Of a stretch of DNA of 64,000 bases, positions 44,726-54,734 are shown one piece after another (position 1 is the first letter of the stretch; the number at the start of each line of letters is the position of its first letter). A program made the position numbers and the translations under genes. The stretch comes from Asterias rubens (lineage: Eukaryota; Echinodermata; Asteroidea; Forcipulatida; Asteriidae), in NCBI RefSeq assembly GCF_902459465.1, contig NC_047078.1:778191-842190 (forward strand), read 5' to 3'. Under the pieces are notes generated by a model that was not told where the DNA came from, did not search any database, and was given only the letters and a program-made list of their open reading frames with translations.

Positions 44726-47700
44726 GTGAGTTATTTTTAAGCTTTTGTATAAAAATAAACAAATAAATAAAACCAAATATTACCAGGGGTGGATTTCACA
44801 AAGAGTTAGGACTAGTTTTATCTCGAGTTAGGACGAGTTACTAGTCCTAACTTAGGACTAGCTGTACGTTTTGATATCTCTTAGGACTAGTCCTAAGTTA
44901 GGACTAGTCCTAACTCTTTGTGAAATCGACCCCAGCTCTGGTTATCAAAGGTCTTTTACTTTGCGAACCAATACGGTCGGCCATTTTGTGGAGTCAAAAA
45001 TTGACTCCACAAGTTGGCGTGCCGTGTTAGTTCACGACGTATAAGGAAAACCGTCCAATTTCGAGACATATTAAAATTGTGTCAATCATTACTTTTAAAA
45101 CATCTTTCTAACCATAATGCATTTCATAACAAAATGGTTTCAAACGCTTTCCATAGACCAACTCGCCTGATCCAAGGCAACGTGTCCCTTTAAAGGCAGT
45201 GGACACTAATGGTAATTACTCAAAATAATTATTAGCATAAAACCTTTCTTGGTGAAGAGTAATGGGGAGAGGTTGATTGTAAAAAAACATTGTGAGAAAC
45301 GGCTCCCTCTGAAGTGCCATAGTTTTCGAGAAAGAAGTAATTTTCCACGAATTTGATTTCGAGACCTCAGATTTAGAACTTTAGGTCTCGAAATCAACCA
45401 TCTAAACGCACACAACTTCGTGTGACAAGGGTGTTTTTTTTCTTTCATTATTATCTCGCAAGTTCGATGACCGATTGAGCTCAAATTTTCACCGGTTTGT
45501 AATTTTATGCACATGTTGAGATACACCAACTGTGAGGGCTAGTCTTTGACAATTACCAACAGTGTCCATTGTCTTTAAGTATCAATCAATCAGTTTATTT
45601 TCCACAGTTTCAAAATCACAATCAGTATCAAATCATAGGCAATGTATTAGTTGGAAATAAAGAAATAAATAAATGTTTGATAAGATTAATTAAATGAATA
45701 ATAAGCATTGACATTCGTGAAACTGTGGGGGACCCATACAGACACAAGGCTTGTAAGGGTAGGGTTCCCTGAGCAAGCTTGTGCATTGAGCCGATAATTA
45801 TTTAAATTGATGTGTTGTGGAAGAAGATACCCCTCCAGGTAGGAAACATGTCCCGGAAAGGACAGGTGTACTCAAAAAGGCTCAATGCACAAGCTGCTAA
45901 CAATGACTTTATAGTAACCTGTAACAACGAACAATGGACAAAACAAACAAAGACAAACAAAGACGGGTCAGCAAAGTAAGAAAGGCAACATCTACTGACA
46001 ATATGAATTCATTGAAAAGTACACTTAGATTTACAATGTAGGAAAGACATTATCTATCAACAATATGAATTCAACAAATTACCGCTTAAATACAGAAAAA
46101 CTTTTTGAGGCTTTAAGTTGAGAGTTGAGCGAGTTCCAGAGCTTGGGTCCCTCAAGTTTAACTGTTTTATAAGTAAGAGAAGTACGGGTATATGGTATAT
46201 GAAGGTTGGAGGCTTGACGAGTAAAGTGTGAGTGAATCTCATGATTGTGTGTAAATATACTATTAATTGAGGATGGTAAAGTATTACGGGTAGACTGATA
46301 CACGAGGGACCCAAGTTGGTGATAATAAATGTCTTTGACTTTAAGAGTCTTATGTTTAGTAAAGTAGGGACTTGTATGTGAACGAAAATCAGCAAAATTA
46401 ATGGCACGTAAAGCCCGTTTCTGTAGGAGGAGAATTCTGTTCAGTTTGTTGATTGAACTACCTCCCCATGCCAGTATACCATAATTAAGATACGATCCGA
46501 TTAATGGGTTATAAAGAGAATCTAGTACTTTTGCTGGTACAAGAAATTTGATCTTATTAATCACCCCAATATTTCTAGAAATTATTTTACATAACTGGTC
46601 AATATGAGAATCCCACTTTAATCCCGCGTCAATATATAACCCCCAAAATTTACAACACTCAGTTTTTTTAATAACAGTGTTAACAATTTTAACATCGCAA
46701 GGAATTTCATTGGCAGTATTGCTAAACAACATGAAATTGTTTTTTTCAATATTGAGAGACAGTCCATTGACCCTGAACCAGTTTGTGACATGTATCAGTT
46801 CAGTGTTGACCTTATTAATGAGGTAATTAAGATTACTATGGGAATAAAATAAATTTGAATCATCAGCAAATAATATAAAAGAAAGTTCATCTGAGGATTG
46901 TGTGAAATCATTAATATATATTAAAAAGAGTAATGGTCCTAATATTGATCCTTGAGGTATGCCATGTGTTAGGATTCTGGTACTTGAATTAGTACCATCT
47001 ATGGACACATATTGAGATCTGTTAAAAAGATAACTTCTAAACCAATCAAGTGTAATTCCTCGAATGCCATAATAGGAAAGTTTATGCAGTAAGATATCAT
47101 GGTTGATTGTATCAAAGGCTTTCGAAAGATCAAGGAATATCCCCAGTGTGTGCTTAGAGTCATCGATTGCTTTGGAAACCTTATCAATAAAATATAAAAG
47201 GGCATGGGAGGTTGAATGTTTACTACGAAATCCAAATTGGGAGTTTGACAAAATACTGAATTTATCTAGAAATTTAATAGTACGTGCATAAACACATTTT
47301 TCAAAAATTTTAGAGAAACAAGTCAGGATAGATATTGGTCTGTAATTGCTAACACAACTAGAGTCATCTTTTTTAAAAACAGGGATAACCTTTGCAACCT
47401 TTAACTGAGATGGTACAACACCTGTCATAAAAGAAGTATTAATAATATGTGCAAGTGGTTCACATATGGCAGTTATTGAGTGTTTGATAATAAACATGTT
47501 TAGAAAATCGTGCCCACAACTCTTTTTGTTTTCTAGATTGTTAACTATATCAGTAGGAATGAATGCTTTGCATGTTGCGTTTGTTTGTGTAGGAATCCAA
47601 GTTGACCAGCCTGTCTGTGATGGCCAGCAGCTGGCTTGTACCTACTGCTTGGACACAGTCACATTTCTCAAAAGTACCGTCGACGACATCGATACTGGGG

Positions 47701-50700
47701 TAAGTCAATCACATGACTCATCTTTTATAAACCGTATTCATTATGACATTGCTAATGAGTAGAGAGCCCTCTGCCGGCATAGTCCATTAATGGAAGACTT
47801 AAAGGTGTGGACACTATTGGTAATTGTCAAAGACCAGTCTTCTCACTTGGTGTATCTCAAGAATGCATAAAATAACAAACCTGTGAACATTTGAGCTCAA
47901 TTGGTCGTCAAAGTTGCGAAATAATCAAAGAAAAAACACCCTTGTCACACGAAGTTGTGTGTGCTTTCAGATGCTTGATTTCGAGACCTCAAATTCTAAA
48001 TCTGAGGTCTCGAAATCAAATTAGGGGAAATTACTTCTTTCTCGAAAACTACGTTACGTCACCAACCTCTCCCCATTACTCATTACCAAGTAAGGTTGTA
48101 TGCTAATAATTATTTTGAGTAATTACCAATAGTTTCCACTGCTGCCTTTAAGGAAACGGTTTAAGGAAACGGTTTAAGGTGACAACGTACTTTCCCGGGC
48201 CCAATTTCTGCTTAAGCACAACAACTAGCTATAAGCACACCATTATTATGCTTACCAAAATAAGGTTACAAGCCAAACTACCATGTCACGTGTACAATTT
48301 GTGACTGGTATCCTACTCATTTCTGTTTTGCAGACAAGTGTTACAGGGAAACATAGGTGAAACAAAAATGAAAAACAAATCTTCGTTCAAAGGAGGGTTT
48401 TTCTCCGCCGCTCCCCCCCCCCTTATGCCGTTCAAAAGCCCCTTAGAGTCCTTATTACAGTAAAATATTCGATACGAACAATGTTCATTAACATGTTTAC
48501 GATGAATTAGTATAATGAATAGGTTAGGTGGCCTTAGCTTTCGATCTAAACCGGACCTTCTTCAGATGCATAAAACAAGTACAATTACGATGAATTAATA
48601 TGATACAAAAACAGCTACACAAGTTTTTCCCTTTTTTGTTTTAAATATGATTCCAGAATGCGATTATGCAGTTCATGTTGGTGATTTGCGACTTCATGAA
48701 TTCGTCGACCCCAGCACACAAAGCATGCACTGAGCATTGTGAGAGTTTTCCGATGAGGATGAGGATACTGGCTGACCTCCTGATGGTAAGTCCCATATTA
48801 TGACGGACAATAATAAATTAAAGTATTAGAGGGGGTATATATAGAGGGCGCCACATCGAATGATTTGGAGGCTGACTAAGAGGCATTTTTTTCTGTAGTA
48901 TAGAATTGCCATCCTCAAAAATTGCTCAATTTTGTTTTAAAGATTTCCCTTTTCTGAATCGATATAGAAAAAAAACACTGAAAGGCACTACACGACAGGG
49001 TCAATTTGGATATAACGGTACAGAAACAACAAATTGCGATCCGGATGGACTGGGCAAATTAATAAATCTGTATCGTTTTATTGAGCCGATGTTTGAACAT
49101 GGAGCAAATTTGTGACACATTTCTCTTTTCCAGTAATTCATGTCGCGATATTCTATTAGAATTTAATTTATTGATTTGAAGATACGTGTCTCGACTTGCT
49201 TGGTATCTTTATATGAATTATCTTCTTGACTTGATTTAACTTAACTGAGAATTGTTCAATATGGAAATGGCCTGACCCTCTCAAACTTGAAATTCCAAGA
49301 CTGGCCACTACCTTCCTTGTTTTAGGGCTAACAGTAACCCGGCCATCTGGTGTATCATTGTATATAATATGATTTGATTTAACTTGGTTTTGATTTAACA
49401 GGCTCGCCCCGAAGAGCTTTGTGGCTTCGTCTGTGTCTCTCGTGGTCGACCACTCAGCGAGAAGTGCATAAAGAAGCCTGTGACCAGCGAAGTCGCCCTG
49501 AACACTAGTGACAGCATGGCTTGTGAAGTATGCAAGAGCGTACCACTGCTGGCACAACAGGTCTTGACTAGCAAGGGGTTCTTGGTAAGTTCCTGTGAAA
49601 CACCCTTCCTACTTTACCCCCATAAGGTTAATCTAATACATATCCCTGTCAAATACAACAGAATGCGACACGGCTGAAATGAGAACCATATACCAAATGC
49701 AAAAAAAAATGCAACGAGGGATTTATTGCAAAACAAATTATAATAATAATACGTGTCTCGACTTGCTTGGTATCTTTATATAAATTATCTTAACTGAGAA
49801 TTGTTCATAAGGTTGATCTAATACATATCCCTGTCAAATACAACAGAATGCGGCACGGCTGAAATGAGAACCATATACCAAATGCAAAAAAAAATGCAAC
49901 AAGGGATTTATTGCAAAACAAATTATAATAATAATAATCCAAGATGGGCAGACCAGCTTGTGGGTCAGTATTACCCTTCTTTCGGGTCAACTTGGCTCAA
50001 GAAACGAGTAAAAAAAAAAGCTGACAATGTGACGTAGAAGTCACACTCTATACAAACAAATGGGCCAGATTTGACCGGGATCCAGACCCATCGGAACCGG
50101 ACCCATCTCTTGGTTTGTATGAACCAAAATACGCGTCAAAATAACCCAGAAATGAGGCACACTGACGCTGATTCCGATTTAAAAACCTAAATATTATTGT
50201 CAACCACTTTCGCGTCAGTCTGATCACTTTTAGCAACGTTTTCTTTTTGCTAATTTTTTGTGACAACCTTTTTTCATATTTTATTTCATTGCTATAAATC
50301 CATTAATGACCTTCTCGTTTTAAAGTCTGCCGGTTTTGTTGTTGTTTTTTTTACTTAAGGGCAGTGGACACTATTGGTAATTATTCCAAATATTTTGTTA
50401 GCATAACTTACTTGCTAACATAACAAGCAATGGAGAGCTGTTGATAGTATAAAACATTGTGAGAAACGGCTCCGTCTGAAGTAACGTAATTTTCGAGAAA
50501 TTTTCCACGAATTTGATTTCGAGACCTCAAAATTAGATTTTGAGGACTCCGAAATCAAGCATCTTAATACACACAACTTCGTGTGACAACGAGGTTTTTC
50601 TTTCATTATTATCTCGCAACTTCGACGACCAGATCAGTTCAAATTTTCACAGGTTTGTTATTTTATGTATACGTTGAGATACACCAACTGTGAAGACAGG

Positions 50701-51045
50701 TCTTTGACAATATAGTGCCAGTGTCTTTAACCATTACCAACATCATTGGCCATAGGATGCAGTGGTGAAGTTTTTGCTGATAAATTGTGACCTACTACCC
50801 ACTGGACCTGCGCAAGTCAATTGCATCGAGCACACCAAAAATATCAGTTTGAAGATCCAGCTCTTCGCTGCTAAAATGGTAAGTTTACAAACACACAAAC
50901 AAACACACAAACAAACAAACAAACAAACAAACAAACAAACAAACAAACAAACAAACAAACAAACAAACAAACAAACAAACAAACAAACAAACAAACAAAC
51001 AAACAAACAAACAAACAAACAAACAAACAAACAAACAAACCAACC

Positions 51046-51097
<52 letters not shown>

Positions 51098-52007
51098 TAC
51101 AGACACACACACAAACAAACAAACAAACAAGCAAACAAACAAAAAAACAAAAAACAAACAAACAAACAAACAACCCAACAAAAAAACAAAAAACAAACAA
51201 ACAAACAATCAAACAAACAAACAAACAAACAAACAAACAAACAAACAAACAATGATTTCGTGTATCTTATTGCGTAAAAGTAATGTCTGTATGTATATTT
51301 GGCTTGCGGTTACACCATGTGTGTATCTACTTGCCAGGTAGATTTTGTTCTTAGAGAACTGTCTTGCCGCGGAGAGACCAATTTAAGAACTGACTCCGCG
51401 GTAGTACAGTTAAAGTCACCTGGAAGTGGTATTTTTTCAAAATAAAGCTTTTGTCACTAATAAAACACTTTTTGAAATGTACCAACTCACGACTTGGACG
51501 TACATGTACTTTGCACGTGTGTTTACTATACGCATTGCAGGAGGCGGTGTTAGCCCCCAAACAACTTTATATATTTTTTAAACATATAAATCGTGACAAA
51601 CAATTACTAAAAAAATTGTTTTATTGTTCGTAAGCATATACTCTTATGTTTGAAATAAAAAAAAAACTATTTCCAGGTGACTTTAAGCACGATCCTATAA
51701 GCTAAAGTAGTAGTCCCAGCCTATGTTCTATACAATCCGCCCGGGTAATTGTTAAAAGCAGGACAGATCTTTTCAGAACTGAAAAATCTCACGAACCCAC
51801 AAATCAAACATCTACTCAGCGGTAGTAAAATAATGAAAACTGTTCTCTAAGAACAAACTCTACCTGGCAAGAAGATACACACAATGGTGTTACCGCAAAC
51901 CATTGATACGTCACCATGCAATGCCTCAAATCCCATAATGTCTGTATGTTTGTTTGTTTGTTTTACAGAATCCAGATACTGGTTGCAAGTTCATTTGTGA
52001 CATTTAG
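44668..52007 (+). CDS. Secreted two-domain saposin-B-like protein, 6 exons, 212 aa
   Basis: Complete gene. Coding exons 44668-44725, 47593-47699, 48657-48785, 49402-49584, 50756-50878 and 51969-52007 join in frame to 213 codons ending in TAG. Residues 1 to about 18 form a hydrophobic signal peptide. Two saposin-B domains follow. Domain 1 has C35, C38, C66, C79, C105 and C109, plus extra cysteines C28, C83 and C120. Domain 2 has the clean six-cysteine set C139, C142, C170, C182, C206 and C210. Three N-glycosylation sequons occur (N70, N132, N188). The family binds lipids or perturbs membranes; members are lysosomal activators (prosaposin), surfactant protein B or antimicrobial pore formers. 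Prosaposin has four domains and about 520 residues, so this short two-domain secreted form is distinct. The exact function is not known from sequence. TE insertions lie close to two of its 3' splice sites. Confidence 0.88.
44786..44933. mobile_element. Palindromic element with GTTAGGACTAGT arms (family F2)
   Basis: GGGGTGGATTTCACAAAGAG...TTAGGACTAG is inverted as CTAGTCCTAACTCTTTGTGA+AATCGACCCC. About 148 bp, in saposin intron 1, with multiple TTAGGAC sub-repeats. Confidence 0.8.
44938..45193. mobile_element. TTAA foldback element (P4), left end truncated
   Basis: Central GGCCATTTTGTGGAGTC...GACTCCACAAG dyad and the right end GATCCAAGGCAACGTGTCCC+TTTAA. The left TTAAAGG end is missing. Its right end is shared with the next element. 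Confidence 0.65.
45190..45578. mobile_element. TTAA-flanked foldback element (P1), abutting P4
   Basis: TTAAAGGCAGTGGACAC to GTGTCCATTGTCTTTAA; central TTTCGAGACCTC...GGTCTCGAAA dyad. The LINE tail begins directly after it. Confidence 0.78.
45579..47580 (-). mobile_element. 5'-truncated non-LTR retrotransposon (LINE) in saposin intron 1
   Basis: The minus-strand coding part ends at 46079 and is followed by a 3' region ending in a TGATTGATTGAT-type tail at 45579-45592, as in CR1/L2-like elements. The endonuclease and ORF1 regions are absent. Coding similarity continues upstream of the first Met to about 47578, close to saposin exon 2. No clear target-site duplication was seen. Confidence 0.8.
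46079..47497 (-). CDS. LINE reverse transcriptase fragment, 472 aa
   Basis: Reverse transcriptase of a CR1/L2/jockey-type retrotransposon, normally copying element RNA at a nicked target. Motifs in order: NYRPISIL (51-58), GIFLDLSKAFDTINHD with catalytic Asp (119-134), HGIPQGSILGPLLF (178-191), the catalytic FADD (210-213) and the C-terminal LNYGILAWG. The catalytic aspartates are intact and no internal stop occurs, but the N-terminal half of the original ORF is gone, so it cannot transpose alone. The Met at 47497 is internal rather than a true start. A TAA ends the frame about 15 codons before the next stop. Confidence 0.88.
   Translation of the reverse strand: MFIIKHSITAICEPLAHIINTSFMTGVVPSQLKVAKVIPVFKKDDSSCVSNYRPISILTCFSKIFEKCVYARTIKFLDKFSILSNSQFGFRSKHSTSHALLYFIDKVSKAIDDSKHTLGIFLDLSKAFDTINHDILLHKLSYYGIRGITLDWFRSYLFNRSQYVSIDGTNSSTRILTHGIPQGSILGPLLFLIYINDFTQSSDELSFILFADDSNLFYSHSNLNYLINKVNTELIHVTNWFRVNGLSLNIEKNNFMLFSNTANEIPCDVKIVNTVIKKTECCKFWGLYIDAGLKWDSHIDQLCKIISRNIGVINKIKFLVPAKVLDSLYNPLIGSYLNYGILAWGGSSINKLNRILLLQKRALRAINFADFRSHTSPYFTKHKTLKVKDIYYHQLGSLVYQSTRNTLPSSINSIFTHNHEIHSHFTRQASNLHIPYTRTSLTYKTVKLEGPKLWNSLNSQLKASKSFSVFKR
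47593..47699 (+). CDS. Saposin-like exon 2: start of SapB domain 1
   Basis: Acceptor TTTGTGTAG|GAATCC, donor GGG|GTAAGT. It encodes ACTYC, the CxxC start of the first saposin fold. A retrotransposon ends within about 15-20 bp of this acceptor. Confidence 0.9.
47799..48151. mobile_element. TTAA foldback element (P1)
   Basis: TTAAAGGTGTGGACAC to AGTTTCCACTGCTGCCTTTAA with the GAGACCTC...GAGGTCTC centre; part of the right arm is deleted. Confidence 0.7.
48200..48350. repeat. F3-like interspersed sequence
   Basis: GGCCCAATTTCTGCTTAAGC, TGGTATCCTACTCATTTCTG and GCAGACAAGTGTTA match the repeat at 5503-5755 in the opposite orientation. Confidence 0.45.
48657..48785 (+). CDS. Saposin-like exon 3: middle of SapB domain 1
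   Basis: Acceptor TGATTCCAG|AATGCG, donor ATG|GTAAGT, 43 codons, phase 0 to 0. It holds C66, C79 and C83. Confidence 0.9.
49182..49939 (+). repeat. Remnant tandem duplication around saposin exon 4
   Basis: Unit 1 (49182-49750) contains exon 4. Unit 2 (49751-49939) repeats the unit's left end (ACGTGTCTCGACTTGCTTGG..., = 49182-49258, 18 bp shorter) joined straight to its right end (CATAAGGTT..., = 49621-49750). The second exon 4 and its flanks are missing from unit 2. This is read as an exon duplication followed by deletion of the duplicated exon. Confidence 0.8.
49402..49584 (+). CDS. Saposin-like exon 4: end of domain 1, start of domain 2
   Basis: Acceptor TTTAACAG|GCTCGC, donor TTG|GTAAGT, 61 codons. 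It contains ELCGFVC closing domain 1 and MACEVC opening domain 2. Confidence 0.92.
50355..50730. mobile_element. TTAA foldback element (P1) just upstream of saposin exon 5
   Basis: TTAAGGGCAGTGGACAC to AGTGCCAGTGTCTTTAA, with the GAGACCTC/GAGGACTC centre. It leaves only 25 bp to the acceptor. Confidence 0.75.
50756..50878 (+). CDS. Saposin-like exon 5: middle of SapB domain 2
   Basis: Acceptor GGCCATAG|GATGCA, donor ATG|GTAAGT, 41 codons, with C170 and C182. A P1 foldback element ends 25 bp upstream; a long AAAC microsatellite starts just after the donor. Confidence 0.88.
50886..51252 (+). repeat. Long (AAAC)n / (ACAG)n microsatellite in saposin intron 5
   Basis: About 365 bp of AAAC, then ACAG, then AAAC again with interruptions, starting 8 bp after the exon 5 donor. 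The open frames on both strands are artefacts. Confidence 0.95.
51297..51910. mobile_element. Foldback element of about 0.6 kb (family F5)
   Basis: Outer arms GCGGTTACACCATGTGTGTA...CCAGGTAG / CTACCTGG...TACACACAATGGTGTTACCGC and an inner pair AAGTCACCTGGAAGT / TTTCCAGGTGACTTT are inverted copies. The interior is unique. A fragment (GGTGTTACAGCAAACC) also occurs near 615. Confidence 0.65.
51969..52007 (+). CDS. Saposin-like exon 6: C-terminus
   Basis: Acceptor TGTTTTACAG|AATCCA. Twelve codons plus TAG: NPDTGCKFICDI supplies the last two cysteines of domain 2. Confidence 0.88.
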   Translation, partial: NPDTGCKFICDI

Positions 52008-52188
52008 ACGAACTAAAGGAACCCGTGAGGAACAGATCTTGGAAGACAATGCTTGATATTCCTAAACGACCATTATTTGGGCCTAATCATAATTAATCTT
52101 ATCCTAAAAAAAGAGCGAACATGTATAAAATGAATGTATGCTTTTAGTTGTAGTTGCATGTCTCTAATGGTAAAGTTTATACCTGTGG

Positions 52189-52590
52189 TTAAAGGAACAC
52201 GTTTTGCCTTGGATCGGTCGAGTTGGTCTTTGAAAAGCGTTTGTAACCGTTTGTTATATTACAATGCATGGTTAGAAAGATGTTTTAAAAGTAGAATAGA
52301 ATGATCCACACACAATCATTTGCCTCGAAACTGCGTGTCCTTTTACTTTGCGAACTAACACGATTGTCCATTTATGGGAGTCAAAAATTTGACTCCCTTA
52401 AATGGCCGACCGTTTTTGTCGACGAGGTAAAAGAAAAAACAGGCAATTTCGAGTGATACTTGTACGGTGTGGGTCATTATATTCTACTTTTAAAATATCT
52501 TTCTAACCATGCATTTTAATAATATAACAAACGGTTACAAACGCTTTTCAAAGACCAACTCGACCGATCCAATGAAACGTGTTCCTTTAA
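52189..52590. mobile_element. TTAA-flanked foldback element (P4), nearly complete
   Basis: TTAAAGGAACACGTTTTGCC to AAACGTGTTCCTTTAA, centre GGGAGTCAAAAATTTGACTCCC. This is the clearest copy of the family. It lies 180 bp after the saposin stop codon. Confidence 0.85.
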
Positions 52591-52594
52591 TAAA
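52589..52594 (+). terminator. Candidate polyadenylation signal of the saposin-like gene
   Basis: AATAAA formed across the right end of the P4 element and its flank, 582 bp after the stop codon. No AATAAA was seen earlier in the 3' flank. Confidence 0.4.
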
Positions 52595-52882
52595 GAAAGT
52601 ATATTTTCGAGGATTGAAAACTAGTTGAGGTTTGTGGTATTCTTCTTAATAACCACAAATGATGAGTTTATGTTTTTTCTTTATTAAAGTCATACAACAG
52701 GACCGTGAATTCATCTGCGTTGAGGGAAGGGGTGAGTGTCGTCATGATCAAAGCACTTTTGTTGGTTTTCTTATTGCGACCAAAATGATGAGTTTCAAAA
52801 CACTTGCAACTTCTCTCTTGAAATTTAAGGACAGATTCGAACCCCGGGAGTAGGTCTAGGTTAAAACCTTTAATGAGCGCCG

Positions 52883-53149
52883 TTTAACGGAACACGTTGC
52901 CTTGGATCAGTCGAGTTGGTCTTTGAAAAGCGTTTGTAACTGTTTGTTATAAAATGCATACGATTAGAAAGATAGTTTAAAAGTAGAATATAATGATCCA
53001 CACAAGTATCACTCGAAATTGCGTGGTTTTCCTTTTACCTCGTCGACAAACACGGTCGGCCATTTATATTTACTCTAAATGGCCGACCGTGTTTTAAAAA
53101 CGCTTTTCAAAGACCAACTCGACCGCTCCAAGGCAACGTGTTCCTTTAA
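52883..53149. mobile_element. TTAA foldback element (P4), shortened
   Basis: TTAACGGAACACGTTGCC to GGCAACGTGTTCCTTTAA. The centre GGTCGGCCATTTATATTTAC+TCTAAATGGCCGACC is a strong hairpin; part of the right arm is deleted. Confidence 0.75.
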
Positions 53150-53183
53150 TACCGAATGCAATGTTGCACACCTCTAGTTCCAG

Positions 53184-53559
53184 TTAAAGCCATTGGTCCC
53201 TTTCGGTAAACAGTATTGTCTAAGGCCCACACTTTGTGTACCACAACTTCTATATAAAATAACAAACCTGTGAAAATTTAGGCTCAACGGTCATCGGAGT
53301 CGGGAGAAAACAACGGAAAATCCCACCCTTGTTTCCGCGCTTTTCGCCGTGTCATGACATGTGTTTAAAATAAATCCGTAATTCTCGTTAACGAGAATTG
53401 ATATTGTTTTGCTGTTTTCTCAAAAAGTAAAGCATTTCATGGAATAATATTTCAAGAGAAGTCTTTCACCATTGCCTTCTGTAAACCCCGTAAGTTATTT
53501 GTAAATCTGTGAACTTTTTTTTTTTTTTTTCCTGAACCGAAAGGGTCCAATGGCTTTAA
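53184..53559. mobile_element. TTAA-flanked foldback element (P2)
   Basis: TTAAAGCCATTGGTCCC to GGGTCCAATGGCTTTAA with TTCTCGTTAACGAGAA at the centre; almost the same as 2524-2898. Confidence 0.8.
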
Positions 53560-53897
53560 CGTTAGTTCCAGTAACCTTAACATAATTGGAAGTGTGCCAG
53601 GGTTTGGGTTGCGTGGCAAGCACAGAGCTGACATTGAGCTATTAACATTTAGTAAAGTATTTTTCAACATTTAGTTTGCAAATAAAAGTTTCCTGTATTT
53701 GAATAATGTCATGGTTGCCTCCTCATTTATTTTGGTCGTGCAATTACTATAACACTTTTTTTTGTCCTAACACGTAGGCACTGCAGACCTACCCCCACTA
53801 AAAAAAAAAAAAATAATTTAAAAATGTGGAAAATCAAAACCAACAAAATAAACAGTCCTTGATAACCCCTTGAAAACCAGGCAACAACCCTACAAAT

Positions 53898-53933
<36 letters not shown>

Positions 53934-54180
53934 GGTAGGCGTGAAATAATGGGCGGGGTTTGGGCTTCGCTCGGCTCCACAAACCCTTTTGATGGGGTGC
54001 TGGGGGACGACCGAGTGATGTGTTTGGTGGGGATTTTTCGTGCGGTTTAGAGCTTGCCTCCCCCTCCCAGTAATTTCGAAAGATAATTTGGGTTACCCGA
54101 AGCAACGTGTTTAATGGCAATAACAAAATAATTTTGACTTTCTTTTCGAGTGAATAAAAAATAAACCGTTTTAGACATCT
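53560..54180. other. Intergenic region before LIPE
   Basis: Contains a run of 32 G at 53899-53930 and a GC-richer stretch to 54060; no exon was seen. The G-run is likely to be length-uncertain in any assembly. Confidence 0.5.
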
Positions 54181-54344
54181 ATTTATTGACCCGCCCCCTT
54201 CATTTTTACATACACTCGAATACGAGGTTGCAGAAATCGACTGGTACGCTCCATATCACAACGTGCATTTCAATACACACAGGTCAAGGTGCCATCCACT
54301 CCATTGCATTCTTGTCTATCGTCCCAAAACCCAATTTTTCCAAC

Positions 54345-54734
54345 ATGGAGCCGCCGAGCGAACTACAAAATAGCAACAGCTCGGCCCAAAATGACACAGA
54401 AAAGCCCGTTTATTCCGCCGTTCTACCCATCAAAACACTGCGACAGCTAGTCATCAATAACATAGAGCACTACCAGAAGTCGAGGAGCAGTACTGGCGAG
54501 AAATTCTTCACCATATTCTGCGTGATCGAACAAGAGAGCGATGCGTTGCGACCGGCCATCGAGACTTTGGAAGCGATTGCCCCACGGTTCGACTTCGATG
54601 AGAAGACACCGGGAAATGGATACCGGAGTTTGATTCGCGTAGTGGATTGTTGTGTAGAGAAGTTGATACAGATTTCGCGATATGTGGCGGTCAACAGAGA
54701 CAGCATGCTGTTCAGGAGTAGTCATTATTTAAAA
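54345..54734 (+). CDS. LIPE: LIPE exon 1
   Basis: 130 codons from ATG; donor [28 protein letters not shown] and [19 protein letters not shown] match the N-terminal domain of mammalian HSL closely. Confidence 0.93.

Noticed and set aside
46057..46407. 116-aa minus-strand ORF overlapping the LINE
   Set aside because: Out-of-frame shadow of the reverse-transcriptase reading frame.
50762..51277. 171-aa + strand and 169-aa - strand ORFs rich in KQTN / CLFV
   Set aside because: They are translations of the (AAAC)n/(ACAG)n microsatellite; the only real coding part is saposin exon 5 at 50756-50878.
52659..52853. 64-residue ORF after the saposin gene
   Set aside because: It has no homology-like content, lies between repeats, and no exon boundary pair links it to a gene.
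54186..54344. N-terminal extension of LIPE upstream of ATG 54345
   Set aside because: The extension begins at a TTG codon and has no ATG; the ATG at 54345 has good context and fits the family's start.
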